This document shows positions 1 to 12,400 of a stretch of DNA of 64,000 bases, piece after piece. The position numbers and the translations under genes are program-made. This stretch comes from Cercis canadensis (lineage: Eukaryota; Streptophyta; Magnoliopsida; Fabales; Fabaceae), in assembly GCA_003255065.1 (NCBI GenBank), contig QAOA01008473.1, positions 930,001 through 994,000 on the forward strand, in the 5' to 3' direction. Below the pieces are notes generated by a model. It saw nothing but the letters and a program-made list of their open reading frames with translations, was not told where the DNA came from and did no database searches. The first letter of the stretch is position 1. Every line of letters begins with the position of its first letter.

Positions 1-192
1 GTAATTAAGCCTTAAACTTATAATTATAGAATAAAATAATTAAAGTACATAAACTTTTATTCTTGTTTGAGATTCTAACATGAATAACGTATTTTACCAA
101 AATAGCACTTTGAAAATTTTATTTTATCAATGAAATACTTCAAATATAAGACTCTTCTTATAATAAGAACATTATAATTAACTATTAATTAA

Positions 193-386
193 GAGTAAAA
201 CCCTATTTTGGTCACTCACTTATTTGGGCACTATCAATATGGTCCCTCAGTACTAAGTCGAATTAATTTAGGCCTTCAATTAACAATTTCACTTCAATGT
301 AGTCCTTTCGTCTATCTACCGTTAACTCCACTAACAAAATGAATAATGTGGCCAATTAAATGTGACGTGGCACTGTTAATTGCCAT
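193..386 (+). repeat. Left terminal inverted repeat of the MULE
   Basis: This pairs with 1689-1883 over its whole length with scattered mismatches. The shared core includes TTCACTTCAATGT and TCTATCTACC, and the inner edge reads GTTAATTGCCATG against GTTAATTGCCACG. The 9-bp target duplication lies just outside, at 184-192. Confidence 0.82.
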
Positions 387-908
387 GTTGTATGCCTAAG
401 TGGACAAACAACATTGTATTTTTTTTTTTTTTTCTATATTCTTCAACCCATGTCTTCTTCTACTGCCTATATTCCCCCACACGTACCCAGCTCTACCCTT
501 GCTTGATCTCCCTCTACTCTTCTACCCCACCTCGCCTTCCTTCAAATTCCAACAGAACACAAACCCTTCTTATACTCATTGTCTCTCTCTCTTCTTGTTA
601 TTTTTCACTTATCATTTATGGGCTTTGGCTTCTTTTTGTCACTGTTGTGTCATTGATGAAATCTGTCATGTCCTTTGACAGAACAAGTCCAGACTTGGAA
701 TCTTTTGTCTATTTAATTATGTAACTTAAAATGCAACCCATGGCATCAACTAGCTTTGGCTTCCATCCTCTTCACAGAAGATAAATTTTACGAAGTTATG
801 GAAATAAGGAAATTAAATATATAGCTTTAACTATGTGTTTGGATGGGATTCTCGTAGCTTTGTTTTTTGTTGAATACCATACTAATAACAGATTCCTTAT
901 TTTTTCAG

Positions 909-1045
909 ATACAGTTCCCCCAACAGGATATATTACAGCCTCAACAACTTTCACAAGTGCTTTAAATGTTTCTGTAAATATGACTTTCAGTGAACTCTGT
1001 ACAGGCAGAGGCAGTTTTGGATGTCCATTTGTGAATGCCTACAAT
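909..1045 (+). pseudogene. Captured exon fragment of a large plant glycine-rich/Ig-like-repeat protein
   Basis: An open stretch of 45 codons reads DTVPPTGYITASTTFTS, continuing with a VNMTFSE core and GSFGC. It is bounded by a good acceptor (TTTTTTCAG before 909) and a good donor (GTGAGT after 1045), so it is an exon copied with bits of its introns. The D-x-x-PPTG...FSE pattern resembles bacterial Ig-like (Big) repeats. It also resembles the roughly 1,400-residue plant proteins of the At5g11700/At5g47020 type; that family assignment is from memory and only moderately sure. No further exon of the parent gene could be joined to it. It sits inside the MULE and is probably not part of a working gene. 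Confidence 0.5.
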
Positions 1046-1688
1046 GTGAGTTGGTGGCTGCCTACAAGTGCTTAGACTTTTCATTTTTCGTTTACCCCTC
1101 TATTATAATTGTATAATTAACTTTAGTAATGCCATTCTGTAGCATGTTTGTCATTAATGTAGATTTTTAGTCAATAAAATAAACCAATCGAGATGGGAGT
1201 TCAAATGGGCAAGAATTATGCTTAATGCTAGGTGCACACTGCTTTGTGCTCCCCTGTGAAATTCATAAGAATTTGTTCTAAGTTTTCTTGTTTTAATACT
1301 GAAAAATACATGAAAATGTATAGAATATAGTCTATAATGTGGTTTTGGTTCTTGGAGGAGTAGCATTGTGTTGGCATGATACTGAATCTGTTTTTAACAG
1401 ATTGCTGTTGTATTTCTTCACAGCTTCTGGTTTTATGCTGGGAAGGTCATACCATCTTCCTTTAGGATTTTGCAGCCAAACCTCATGTATTCTCTTCTCA
1501 TTAGTTTGTCATCTACTGTTCAATATGGATAGGCTATCCTTGTAATGGATAACTGTCGATGCTTGCGACGGGAGTCCTCGGCATTAGTGGCCATGGATGC
1601 AGAGCCGTGTCGGCTGACTATCGTGGAAGGGAAGAGGCTGTTTTCTATTAAAACCAAAACGGCGTCGGTTTGGGGCTGAAGCATTCAA

Positions 1689-1883
1689 CGTGGCAATTAA
1701 CAGTACTATGTTACTTTTAACCGGACACATCTTCCATTCCGTTAGTAGAGTTAATGGTAGATAGACAGAAGAATCACATTGAAGTGAAATTATTAATTGA
1801 GAAACTAAATTAATACAACTTTATACTAAGGGATCATATTAATAACGTTCAAATAACTAAAGGACCAAAATAAAATTTTAGTC
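1689..1883 (-). repeat. Right terminal inverted repeat of the MULE
   Basis: Read on the reverse strand this matches 193-386. The target duplication copy ATTAACTAA follows at 1884-1892. A palindrome-like stretch, CCAAAACGGCGTCGG, lies just inside the element near 1652-1667. Confidence 0.82.
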
Positions 1884-2204
1884 ATTAACTAATTTACAGC
1901 TCAATTGATTTTTTTTAGTATAATAATTAAAAATTATTGTAATTTTGATATAGAAAATTAAATTTGTCACGATAAATAAATAAAATACCTTTTTAGATTT
2001 TTTTTTTTTTTGTTGGTAATAGATCCTTTTCTTTCTTGATTTCTCATAAAACGGATTCTTCCTTTGGCCATATAACAAAAGTAAAACCTTGTGAAATTTG
2101 GACTTGCGTCATAGTTATGTTAAGCGAGCTCACTCTGCGCGAGACCGAGTGAAGTACACACAACACAAGTTTGAGAAACTCAGAAGGAGGAGTCGTCGTT
2201 GAGA

Positions 2205-5200
2205 ATGGCGGGGAAAACCGGAATAACACCGACGACGTATTCGCCGTCTCCGACCACTCAGAAAACAAAAGCGCCCTTTTTTAAGGACGATGACGTTGAT
2301 TGGGTCCGACCCGATGGCCGCGGTTTCCCCCAGTGCAGACCTGCTTGTATGCCGTCTTTATGTTTTCTTACACTATTTGTTTGGATGAATGTGCTCTTAA
2401 TTTCTTCTAATTGTTTTGCATTGTTGGGTTCTAAAAAAAAAATTGGATTTGCTGCGAGAGGTTCTAACTTTGAATACGGTTTCAGTTTCAACTCGAAGCA
2501 AAGATAATAGGATCAAGTTGCTTCTTTAGAATCTTCGTACCGGTTTCTTGTTAACTTTTTTCCATATATATAAATATATGACGATTGTAAAATTTGCACT
2601 TTTATTATTCTGGGGGTAGGAAACAGTACACTGTGCTTGGCAGCAGCTTCCTTTATAACTGTTTGGTTAATTAGGTTCAAATGCACATTTAATATGTTTA
2701 GGCTTGCTTTGAATTGCTAGGAGACTCAACGCTTCCTCGTTTCAGACTGGTGGTTTGGTACAACTGGGATTTAATTTTGACTTGGACCGTGATATGAAGA
2801 CTAAAACATCACATATTGGATTTCTTCTGTTCAATTCTGTATATTCTTCCTTCTCAGTGATTCCATCTCACTGAATCACTTGAATTTGCATTCTCTGGCA
2901 GCATATTTATAAGCACATAGAGGTTTCTCGTATCGTTTTAAATCCCATTCCATTTCATGTTTTGACAAATAGGACAGAGTTTCTTACTTTTTTTTGCATA
3001 GGTCTCTCTGCTCTTTTCTTTTCGGTATTGCTGGATTGGTTGACCATGTGACTTCTATCCTCTTTTTATAAAATTTGCACTCTTTTCTTTCTGATCATGT
3101 CCAATGTTTATATTCCGTGTTCCTTAATTGAGATTGCCAGTTCTTTCCACTTAAGATCGTGTTCTAGAGCACTTTCTCTTTCATTTTTTCCATTTGATTC
3201 TATGGACACATTTTAGTTCACAGAGATTGATGATTCTGTCCCATTTTCTAGTCTTTGGTTTATTCAGCAGGTTTCCTTGCTTAATTTTAAGGTAACTCTG
3301 AAATGATGGATGATGGATGATGGACTGCTGAACATTGAGGACAATCGTTGAACTATATGTCAATTGAAATTATTCTTTAGAAGAATACCATTAAATAAAT
3401 GCAAGTCTTGCATTTTGTTAATCCCCAGTGCTAGTTCCATGTATGTTGGACTTAAATATTTTTACTTGAGATTTTTCTAAAGTGATAATCAGCTCAATTT
3501 TATTTTTTTTTTTCCTTATGGTGACCAACTTAACAACTCATGGAGAATTTCTGGGCTTGTTGGACTTGAAATTTTTGAAGTTTTCAGAATAATAATAGTG
3601 CATTTTTGAATTCTCAGTTCTTTACTTTAAATTCTTTCTTTGCTATGAAATCTACCTATCCGTAGCTTATGGTTAAAAACACCAATTTTTGGTACCTTCC
3701 AGTTTTCAGGACTGGTGCCGTGAATGCTGCTTCCGGATCTGCTTATGCAGAGTTTGGAAATACCAAGGTCATTGTATCTGTGTGAGTGAATCTTTTACCT
3801 CAGAAATATGTGACTTAGTTATACCAGCTTTTGCTGTAGTTTGTTTCTTCCATTTATTGCTGGCAGTGATCTCTAGCTAATATGCATATTTTATTTGTGT
3901 TCTTTGATTCCAGTTTTGGGCCAAGAGAGAGTAAGAAGGCAATGATGTACAGTGATGTAGGGCGTCTAAATTGCAATGTCAGCTATACAACATTTGCAAC
4001 TCCGGCTCGTGGTCAGGTAAATAAAATAATAACTGTGATTTTTTCTGTCTTCTGCCTGGGCCATATTGCTAGTTTTAGTGGCATTGAATATCATTAATCT
4101 CATAAGTTAGGGATCAGACCACAAAGAGTTCACTGCGATGCTTCACAAAGCTTTGGAGGGTGCAATAATGATGGAAACTTTCCCCAAAACAACCGTGGAT
4201 GTTTTTGCATTGGTGCTCGAATCTGGCGGCAGTAAGTTACATAATCATGTTTCTATCTGATCATCAGTATATTGCATTTGCTAGTTAGAATTTAAAGATA
4301 GAAAATGCGCGGAATATAAAAGACAAAGAAATAATGGAGAAAAATTTAGAATTGATCATGTTGTTGGTTTACCTTGTTATCATTTATTTATTCCTACAAC
4401 TGGTGTTTGTTTTCATGCTCAATTGTGAAACCTGATTTTGCCTTAAAGGGCATCTTTCTTTGATTTCTATAGACTTTGGTAACAGATAAAACGCAAGCTG
4501 CCTGCCAGCTTATTTCATGTAAAATTGTGAAGTCTCTCTGATTGAAGCTCTTGTATAATTTTTGGATTATTTTGTTCATGGCAGTTAGTATTTCAGTATG
4601 GTAACTTACATTGGATCTTCATAGCAGTTAGTATTTCAGTATGGTAACTTACATTGGATCTTCATAGCAGTTAGTATTTAAGCACTGTATCTTCCATGGG
4701 GTCCATCATTTTATAATAAATATTTATTCAAGTATTATCTAATGTTAACACTTCATTTTGTTGTTTGGGGAATTCAGTGTTGTGTTTATATGTACTTATA
4801 AAGGGTACCATTGACACAAGGGGCCATATGATCCATGATAATCTTCTGTCACAATTTTTAATACTATTTAGCTGTGTTTTGATGCACTGGACGTGCATAT
4901 TAAGATGAATATTCAATTTCTGTTGGTCATCCAATTCTCTGTGAACTTGTTTGCGATACAACACTTCATATGGGTTAAACAATATGAGGACTAATCTTTT
5001 AACTCAGATAAGTCAGAGAGGTACTGTTATTAATATCTTTAGGCAAGCTTGTGTGTTCCATGTGATTTGATGTCATGCTACTGTTATCTAGGTGCCAATA
5101 GTTGTCTACTGAGCTTCCAGTGGTCATAATATTATTGAGCTTGTGGCAGGTGATCTCTCAGTGGTGATATCATGCGCTAGCCTTGCCCTAGCAGATGCAG

Positions 5201-6491
5201 GAATAATGATGTATGACCTTGTTGCCTCCGTTTCTGTGGTATGGATCTTGTTCAAATCCACAGCCTTTTGTAATATGTGCTTGCTCATTTGGGTGCTTAG
5301 ATTGTAAAAGTCTTAAAATTTTCACTCGCTATGTTAACATCACCTTCTACTTCCCTTTCCGTTCTCAAGGAGTCAGGGCTAGCATCCAACGTTTATATGT
5401 TACTGAATTATTTCTCATATGTATTTTCTCTTTTATAGCCTAAACAAGCCTCTTTCATTGACCTTGATTCATTTCAAGCTTTTAACTTGTTACCGTTCTT
5501 GAGATACCAAATTCTACCACATGTGAATTTACGTTTTTCTTTAGAAGATCTTACTGGATCTGGTAATGCCAGGTTCCTCTTTATGACATTTGAGCTGTCA
5601 TGACTCCGTTATGGTTTTCTCTTTTATATTCACAAATTAATTTTCTGCTGCGGAAGATTAATTTGATTTCTTCTTATCATAATAATGTTATTTTGTTCTG
5701 TGGTCCCAGTCCTCTCTCAGTAAGAACCTTGTCATTGACCCAATTTTGGAGGAGGAAAACTGCCAAGATGGAAGCTTAATGATAACTTGCATGCCTTCTC
5801 GCTATGAAGTCACCCAACTCACTGTTACTGGGGACTGGTCCACCCCAAAAATTAATGAGGTATCCCTATTTTCTGGAAGTTTTCAGTTCACTTCTGGGCA
5901 CTTCTTTCCCTATTACTGAATGCAACAAACAGCATTTTAGTTCATGCATCTGAGATTTGTTTTTTATTTGTGCATGTTTCTTCAGTGTAAGATTGTCTAT
6001 ATATTCGTAACACCTTTTCTTTTGAAGTCACATGTAGCATATCTGTGTAAGAGTCAAATTAAAAAATTTTGTATCAGAGTTCTCTGAGGGTTAGATGTAT
6101 CAAGTGTTGCTTCTTGCAGTCCTATTTTTCTTGTCCACACCTTTATACCTCTTGAACCACATCTGGTAAATTTTCTAAACCGAGTTAAAATTGCCACCCA
6201 TTTTTACTTACGTGTAAGTGTGATGTAGAGATATGGATATGCAACCATATTTACTCTTAATGTAATATAAGCCGATGTCATTTCCATTTGCATAAATCCA
6301 AATGAAGCCAAATATTAATCCAAATTAGTTTTTTAAAAAAATATTGGCATGGTAGTATATAGCTGGAACGAACTCTCGCTGAGATTCAAGATCTCTGGAT
6401 GCAGGGAATGCAGCTGTGCCTGGATGCTTGTGCGAAGCTTGTAAAAATCATGAGGTCATGTTTGAAAGCTGCTGCTGCTTCACAAGAATAG
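2205..6491 (+). CDS. MTR3: Exosome complex component MTR3 / RRP41-like (RNase PH fold)
   Basis: There are seven coding exons: 2205-2346, 3703-3781, 3914-4016, 4111-4231, 5150-5238, 5710-5859 and 6405-6491 (771 bp, 256 aa). The product is a ring subunit of the eukaryotic RNA exosome, which holds and processes RNA from the 3' end in the nucleus and cytoplasm. The N-terminus has the family signature RPDGRGFPQCRPA (about residues 36-48). Next come SGSAYAEFGNTKVIVSVFGP, the SDVGRLNCNVSY block, ESGGSDLSVVISCASLALAD and TCMPSRYEVTQLTVTG, all typical of one RNase PH domain. In plants this subunit is thought to be non-catalytic in the ring, although the Arabidopsis homologue (RRP41L, At4g27490) has a role in mRNA decay in seedlings. 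The start is the ATG at 2205; the in-frame TTG six bases upstream is not a plausible start. Intron 1 is long (1,356 bp), and intron 4 holds a 43-bp tandem repeat. Confidence 0.93.
4581..4680 (+). repeat. 43-bp tandem repeat in MTR3 intron 4
   Basis: A unit beginning GCAGTTAGTATTTCAGTATG at 4581 recurs exactly at 4624. It begins again at 4667, where the third copy decays after about 14 bases. The period is 43 bp. It lies well inside the intron (4232-5149), away from the splice sites. Confidence 0.9.
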
Positions 6492-9285
6492 GAAGAATAG
6501 GTTGAAAGGGGCTAGTAATTTAGTATACAGGCAACATGCTGCTGTGAAATTATTTTTACTGCCCCCAATATTGAGAGATGTTTTTTTCTTTTTTTTTTTG
6601 GGAGGAAGGGGGAAGCGTTTCATGTGCCCCAAATTTTGTGTATTGGATTCTTATTCTTGCTAAATATTATTTATTTTAGCAACTAAGCATGCTGTAGGCA
6701 TAGTATTTGATGCCTAATGATACCTCATGGTCTTAGGAATCAGATTTTTTTTGCATTTTGTTGGTTAAAATCAAGATGTTTGATTGAGGAGTCTAATTTT
6801 TAGATTTTTGGCGAAGTAGCCTTCTTTCTCAGTCATTGTGCTCTTTTATAAGAAAAATTAGTAACGACTTAATAACTAATAAAAGAAGAAACAAAGGTTG
6901 GCCAAAAAAATAAAATAAAATAAAAGAAGAATCAAAGAGTGTCATCCAACTCTAACCCAAAAAAAAAAAAAAAAAGAGAATCATCGAACATATAATTATT
7001 ATCATGATCACATTAATATTGTTTATTTTTGTTGTGAAATAGAGAAAAGGAGTGACTCTTCGATTTGCAAAACGCATTGTTTACTTTGAAGAAGAGAGCA
7101 AAATAAGATTAAGAGGTATGATTATGTTGTAATGAGAAAGATGTTTGCTCACAAAAAATGGTATAAATTGAACCCTATGATTATAAATCGGCATTTTCAC
7201 ACTAAAATTGATTTTTACAAAGAAAACAAAATTGTTATTATGATGTATATGTAGATGGTTAGGTTGGGTGTGGGTCACACACACGTGCATGAGAGCTCAT
7301 GCCCAAATCCTTGGGGAGCATCAAGTCAAGTTTTATAATCGTATACAGTCTGTACTCTATAGTTTATCAAATTGATATCTTGGGAAGGTGCAACCGATCT
7401 GTGTTCTTCATTAAAGCTACCACAAGGGTTGTCAAGCCTTTGCAGTCTGCACTCCTCCTCTATATTTCTTTTATTTAATAAAAAACAATACAAAAATAAA
7501 TAGTTTACTTATATTTCCATTCTCCATCATTTTATATGACAAGGAGCACCAAATCCTGAAAGGGATGGATAAGTTGAACAGAAGGATGCATAATGCCTAT
7601 TTGCAATAACAAACTTGGAAGCTGGAGGATTGGTTGATGAGTGGGATAAGGTGGTTTCACAATTAATGGGACCTGACCCACAACTTATTCATTATTATTG
7701 GTTTGTTTGGAGTAAAGTGATGATCTCCTATAGAAAAAAAAAAAGAACCTTTTTATCTGGATAAGTTGAAAATCCAGTTGTAATGAGGTGGTAATTGGGT
7801 CCAGAAAGATGGTTTAGACTTTAGAGTATGGTCTCCTGGCTAATGGTAATGGATGCTGTTACAACTTACAGTCACAGACGGCTTCTTTGTTCTCATTATT
7901 ACGTATGAAAAAGTCAAAAAGGGCTTACTGCCGACTTGCCTATTTTCTTTAAGTCTTGTGCGACTGTTTTTTATTAGTGATGATGAAAGTGCTATTTCAA
8001 AATTTTTAATCGTCCCTATTCTGCTGGTAAAATTAAAAAAATGTGAAATTCTGAGTTCTGGACTTGTGCTGAACCGGCGCTTCTCGCTTACTTGTTCCCA
8101 CTTGGACTAGCACGAGTGTAAGCGGCAAGAAGAACACGTGTCAAGATTCCATAGTAGCGTATCTAACGTAGTCAACTCCTCCTCGGATCATTTACCCATT
8201 AAAATAAGCAAAAGAAGCATCCGTTTCCCCATTCCGACACACACTCTTCCTCTGTCTCCAACCTCTTTGGTTGGAGGACACACCTACGAGGCCTGCCTCT
8301 CTGGCTCTACCTCATACATGCTGATGCTTTTACACTTAGTCAAACATCAAAGTCTGAATCAGAACTTGTATTCGCGTGGGATAAAATGTCACTTTTCTTT
8401 CTTGCATAGGCTTTTCCTCTCTTAGATTTTCCATGTCAATACGAATACGATTTATCTTTTGTTTCGGTTTTATATGATCCCCCTTTTTAATGGGGGAGTG
8501 ACACAAGAGAGATACCCTTCTCCTCACACACTCTGGAAGTCGTTCTGCATTGCCCTAATGACCCATTTTCCATTTTCAGCCCTGCGAGCTTTCTAGTTTG
8601 CATAGATTTATTTTACCTGAATGCTAATCTTGGTCAGTGGGAAACCAAGAAACAGAGTGGAAGAGGCTACAACTGCAAATGAAAGATATTGGTTTTATGT
8701 GATACGGCTTTCCCTGCAGCAGAGCAAAATGCTCGGCAATCTCTGTCACTTCAATTTGTGCTCTTTCCCTGTTTGTTGGAATACCTGTAAGAAACTAAAC
8801 TTACCCATGTCAAGTACATACTTTATTCAGATGATCTATATTTCTAACATGCTCAATCTGTTCCAAAGTTCAATTTTTTCCCACTGGTGGTTGATTTCAT
8901 TGTTTGTTGGGATCTTCCTTTATAGCTCTTTGGTGACTCATAATTTCTAACTGCAAATGGTGTATGAGCTGCTTTCCGCTGTTGAACTGTTGGCCTTAAA
9001 AATAAGAAAAATGTCGAAGGTTTTAATATTTGGTGATGTTGAGAGAAATAAAAGAACCAAAGTGATAATTTATGGTTGATAAGATTTTTTCTCCGTAGAG
9101 GTGCATTTACATAAAATGGTGGAGAAATTCGTCACATGTTTGACTTTTTATAGGTTCATTTCCAAGTTGGTATATTATCTTTGTAAGTCTTGCTCACAAG
9201 AATCCTGGTTTAAGCAGCCATAGATGGGTCCTTTTCTGATTTCTAGTGTTGTGGCCTAGAATTCATCCGTGGTCAATTTCACTTG
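6492..9285. other. Intergenic stretch between MTR3 and CNGC15
   Basis: No gene was recognised. The first part is the presumed MTR3 3' UTR and flank (a GT-rich stretch near 6590-6620, and A-rich runs near 6900-6980). A G-box/ABRE-like ACACGTGTC lies near 8130. Several short open frames at 7853-8950 have no recognisable domain and no family resemblance. The stretch 8500-9300 could hold non-coding 5' leader exons of CNGC15, but no leader splice pair could be fixed. Confidence 0.6.
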
Positions 9286-9337
9286 TATAAAGGCGTAACA
9301 TTCTTTAAAGTTGATTCAGCAACTGACATCTATAAAA
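9286..9337 (+). promoter_or_regulatory. TATA-box candidates for CNGC15
   Basis: Two TATA-like boxes, TATAAAGG at 9286-9293 and TATAAAACC at 9331-9339, lie 121 and 76 bases upstream of the CNGC15 ATG (9407). Either spacing allows a short 5' UTR. This is inferred from sequence and distance only. Confidence 0.4.
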
Positions 9338-9406
9338 CCCTGGGGTTCCTTGCTCTCCAGATTTACTTGTTGATTGAAGCGAAGTTGATACTTCTGAAAG
9401 AGCGGT

Positions 9407-12400
9407 ATGGGTTTTGGTAATTCAAGATCTGTAAGGTGCGTCTCCTTCTTAATATCTTGCTTGTTCATTAGTACTGCTTTAGATTATCCTCAGCAAATCG
9501 ATTTTCATCCCCTATAAGCCTCTCATTTAAGTTTGACATTTTAGATTTCAAGATGATCTTGAAGTAACAAAAGTCCCTGCAACTAACGGTGAAAATGGGA
9601 TGAAGCTCAAATACAACATTGATGGAACACAAATACCTGAGTCTAGCACCAATAAGGCTCAGAAGAAGGCAACAGGGAAGACTGGAAAGTTCTTGAAAGC
9701 TAAAGTATTGTCAAGAGTATTCTCAGAGGATTACGAGAGAGTGAAAAGAAGAATACTAGATCCTCGGGGACAAACTATTCAGCGGTGGAACAAAATTTTC
9801 TTGGTTGCATGTTTAGTATCCTTGTTTGTGGACCCTCTCTTCTTTTATTTGCCAGTAGTTCGAGATGAAGTATGCATTAATATTGCAATAACTCTTGAAG
9901 TTATCCTCACAATTATCAGAACAGTGGCGGATATATTTTACATGATTCAGATTTTCTTGAGGTTTCGTACAGCTTATGTTGCTCCTTCTTCCCGGGTATT
10001 TGGGAGAGGAGAGCTTGTTATAGATTCTTCAAAGATAGCATTGAAGTACCTATGTAAAGGTTTCTTGTTAGACTTCATTGCTGCCCTGCCCCTTCCTCAG
10101 GTAAGTTACTATAATTTTTCTTTATCTAAAATGGGAGGAAGGTGCTTTGAACTTTGAAATGCTAAAGCTAAATATTCCTTTCCTTTCTATTTATTGCAGG
10201 TGTTAATTTGGTTTGTCATCCCCAATCTTAGGGGTTCAACCATGGCAAACACAAAAAATGTCCTACGGTTTATCATCATTTTTCAGTATCTCCCGAGACT
10301 CTTTCTGATTTTTCCACTTTCATCACAGATAGTAAAGGCTACAGGGGTTGTGACAGAAACAGCATGGGCAGGGGCTGCTTACAACCTGATGCTTTACATG
10401 TTGGCAAGCCACGTAAGTATAGAAACTTCTGCTTCTTCTTATTTACTCAAGCAGCTGGAAGTTGCCACTGAAAATATGAGAGCATATTCCTTCTTCTAAT
10501 ATTCATGTTCATAAAGAAATTGCAGTCTTAGCTCATCAAAACAGAGCAGAGAAAAGGGTATGGAGTGGACAAAATTTGATAATAGAATTAGCAATAGGAA
10601 GGATATATACATAGGAGATGCAACGCAATGAAGAATACGGGGGAATTTTATCTTCTTGATCCAAACAATTTACCCCAAACTGAATTCAATTGTAGTTTTT
10701 TCATTGCCCTATGATTGATATTCATATAACGTGTAGTACTTCTATTTTAGTCATAGCTCGTGCTATCATCTACCAGTAAATTCTTCAGCTTCACTCTTCT
10801 ATTGTAACTTCCATAAAAAAAAACCTTGATATAGAAGAAACATAATAGACTAACAAAATGTATTTCGGAAGTTGCTGTTTTGAAATGTTTACTCAAACTA
10901 CTTATGTATATCCCCTCCAAAATTTGCATCTAGATGGAATTGAAATTCTAATATATCTTCTGTTTTTCAGTAACATATTCACTTGAAGAAAGAATTACAT
11001 GAATCGTCCTCTCATATACTGAAAGATAACAAAGAAAAAAAAAATCATAATGCTCAACATACTCATACTTTCTTTCTGTTTCGCATTTATCCCATAAAGG
11101 TTTTAGGAGCTTGCTGGTACCTTCTATCAATTGAGCGACAAGAAGCATGCTGGAGAAGTGTCTGCAATCTGGAGAAGTCATCTTGTGAATATGGATTCTT
11201 CGACTGCCACAGGGTTCAAGATTCTCGCAGAGTCTCCTGGTTCATAACAAGTAATGTCACAAATTTGTGCTCACCAGATCTTGACTTTTATCAATTTGGT
11301 ATGTATGGTGATGCAGTGACATCTGAAGTTACAAGCTCGGCATTCTTTAATAAATACTTCTACTGTCTATGGTGGGGCCTAAGGAATCTGAGGTAAGTCC
11401 CATTGGGGAACTCCTATGTGCTACTGTATTTCCACCAGAGTTGAGCATTAGGGCTATCATCTTGCTTTCTTTGTGATATTATAACACAAAATTTTTACCT
11501 CTCTAGGAATTTCTAGAATTTAAAGCTGTTTAAACCTTCGTAGAAATTTCTTGAACTCGTTCCATTTAAAGGATTATCTCAATTATAGTAAAGTTTTTCA
11601 TTTTCTCGTCTGGGTGTCCACGACTCGCTAAAATACTAGTAGTCCATTTTTATCACTTGAGTATTTATGTTTTTCTGATCGGTGGGTGCAGTTCCTTGGG
11701 ACAAGGTCTTCTTACTAGCACTTTTGTTGGAGAAATAGTGTTCGCCATCATTGTTGCAACCCTTGGATTGGTTCTGTTTGCATTGCTCATTGGTAATATG
11801 CAGGTGAGACATTGAACTGTTTTGCATGTAGAAGATTTTCTCTAGATAGGTCTTGAAAAAGCGAAAATGATGCGTGAAGACAAGGCCAAAAACAGTTTGG
11901 GTTTACCTGCAGGCACGCTGCATTCTTCATATACTTTATAAATCACATCTGAGAGATGGGTCCCAAAATCAACCTGAAATTATCACTTTGTTGATTAGAA
12001 AAAATTTCATCAGCAAACGTTGACTTCATTCTAAAGGATGTCTGTAGACTCTGTACTAATAAAATTGTGATTTTTGCAGAGATATCTGCAGTCAACAACT
12101 GTCCGGTTAGAAGAATGGAGGGTTAAAAGAACTGATACAGAACAATGGATGCATCACAGGCAGCTACCCCAAGAACTAAGACAATCTGTGCGGAAATATG
12201 ATCAGTATAAATGGCTGGCTACACGAGGAGTAGATGAAGAGACTCTTCTCAAAGGGCTTCCATTGGATCTTCGGAGAGACATCAAGCGCCACCTTTGCCT
12301 TGAGCTCGTCCGAGGAGTAAGTCATTATACCTGAAGTTCCATTTACTAATAGGATGGTTGATGGTTGTCTATCCATATACAACATTCTGAAATCTTGCTT

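Larger units (their letters stand above)
193..1883. mobile_element. Mutator-like (MULE/Pack-MULE type) non-autonomous DNA transposon
   Basis: Bases 193-386 are an imperfect inverted copy of 1689-1883, so the unit has terminal inverted repeats of about 194 bp. The ends begin GAGTAAAACCCTATTTTGG on the left and, read inward on the other strand, GACTAAAATTTTATTTTGG on the right. The flanking 9-mers ATTAATTAA (184-192) and ATTAACTAA (1884-1892) match at 8 of 9 positions. Long TIRs with a 9-bp target duplication are the Mutator signature. No transposase is visible inside, but a host exon with its splice borders is (909-1045), so this looks like a gene-capturing, non-autonomous copy. Divergence between the arms, judged by eye, says it is not recent. 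Confidence 0.82.

Noticed and set aside
380-724. Open frames of 114 and 92 codons on the + strand
   Set aside because: They lie inside the MULE in pyrimidine-rich DNA. Composition (runs of F, Y, S and P) looks like translated UTR; no domain or partner exon.
8138-8425. Open frame of 95 codons upstream of CNGC15
   Set aside because: No domain, and it does not join to CNGC15 in frame; likely leader or promoter DNA.
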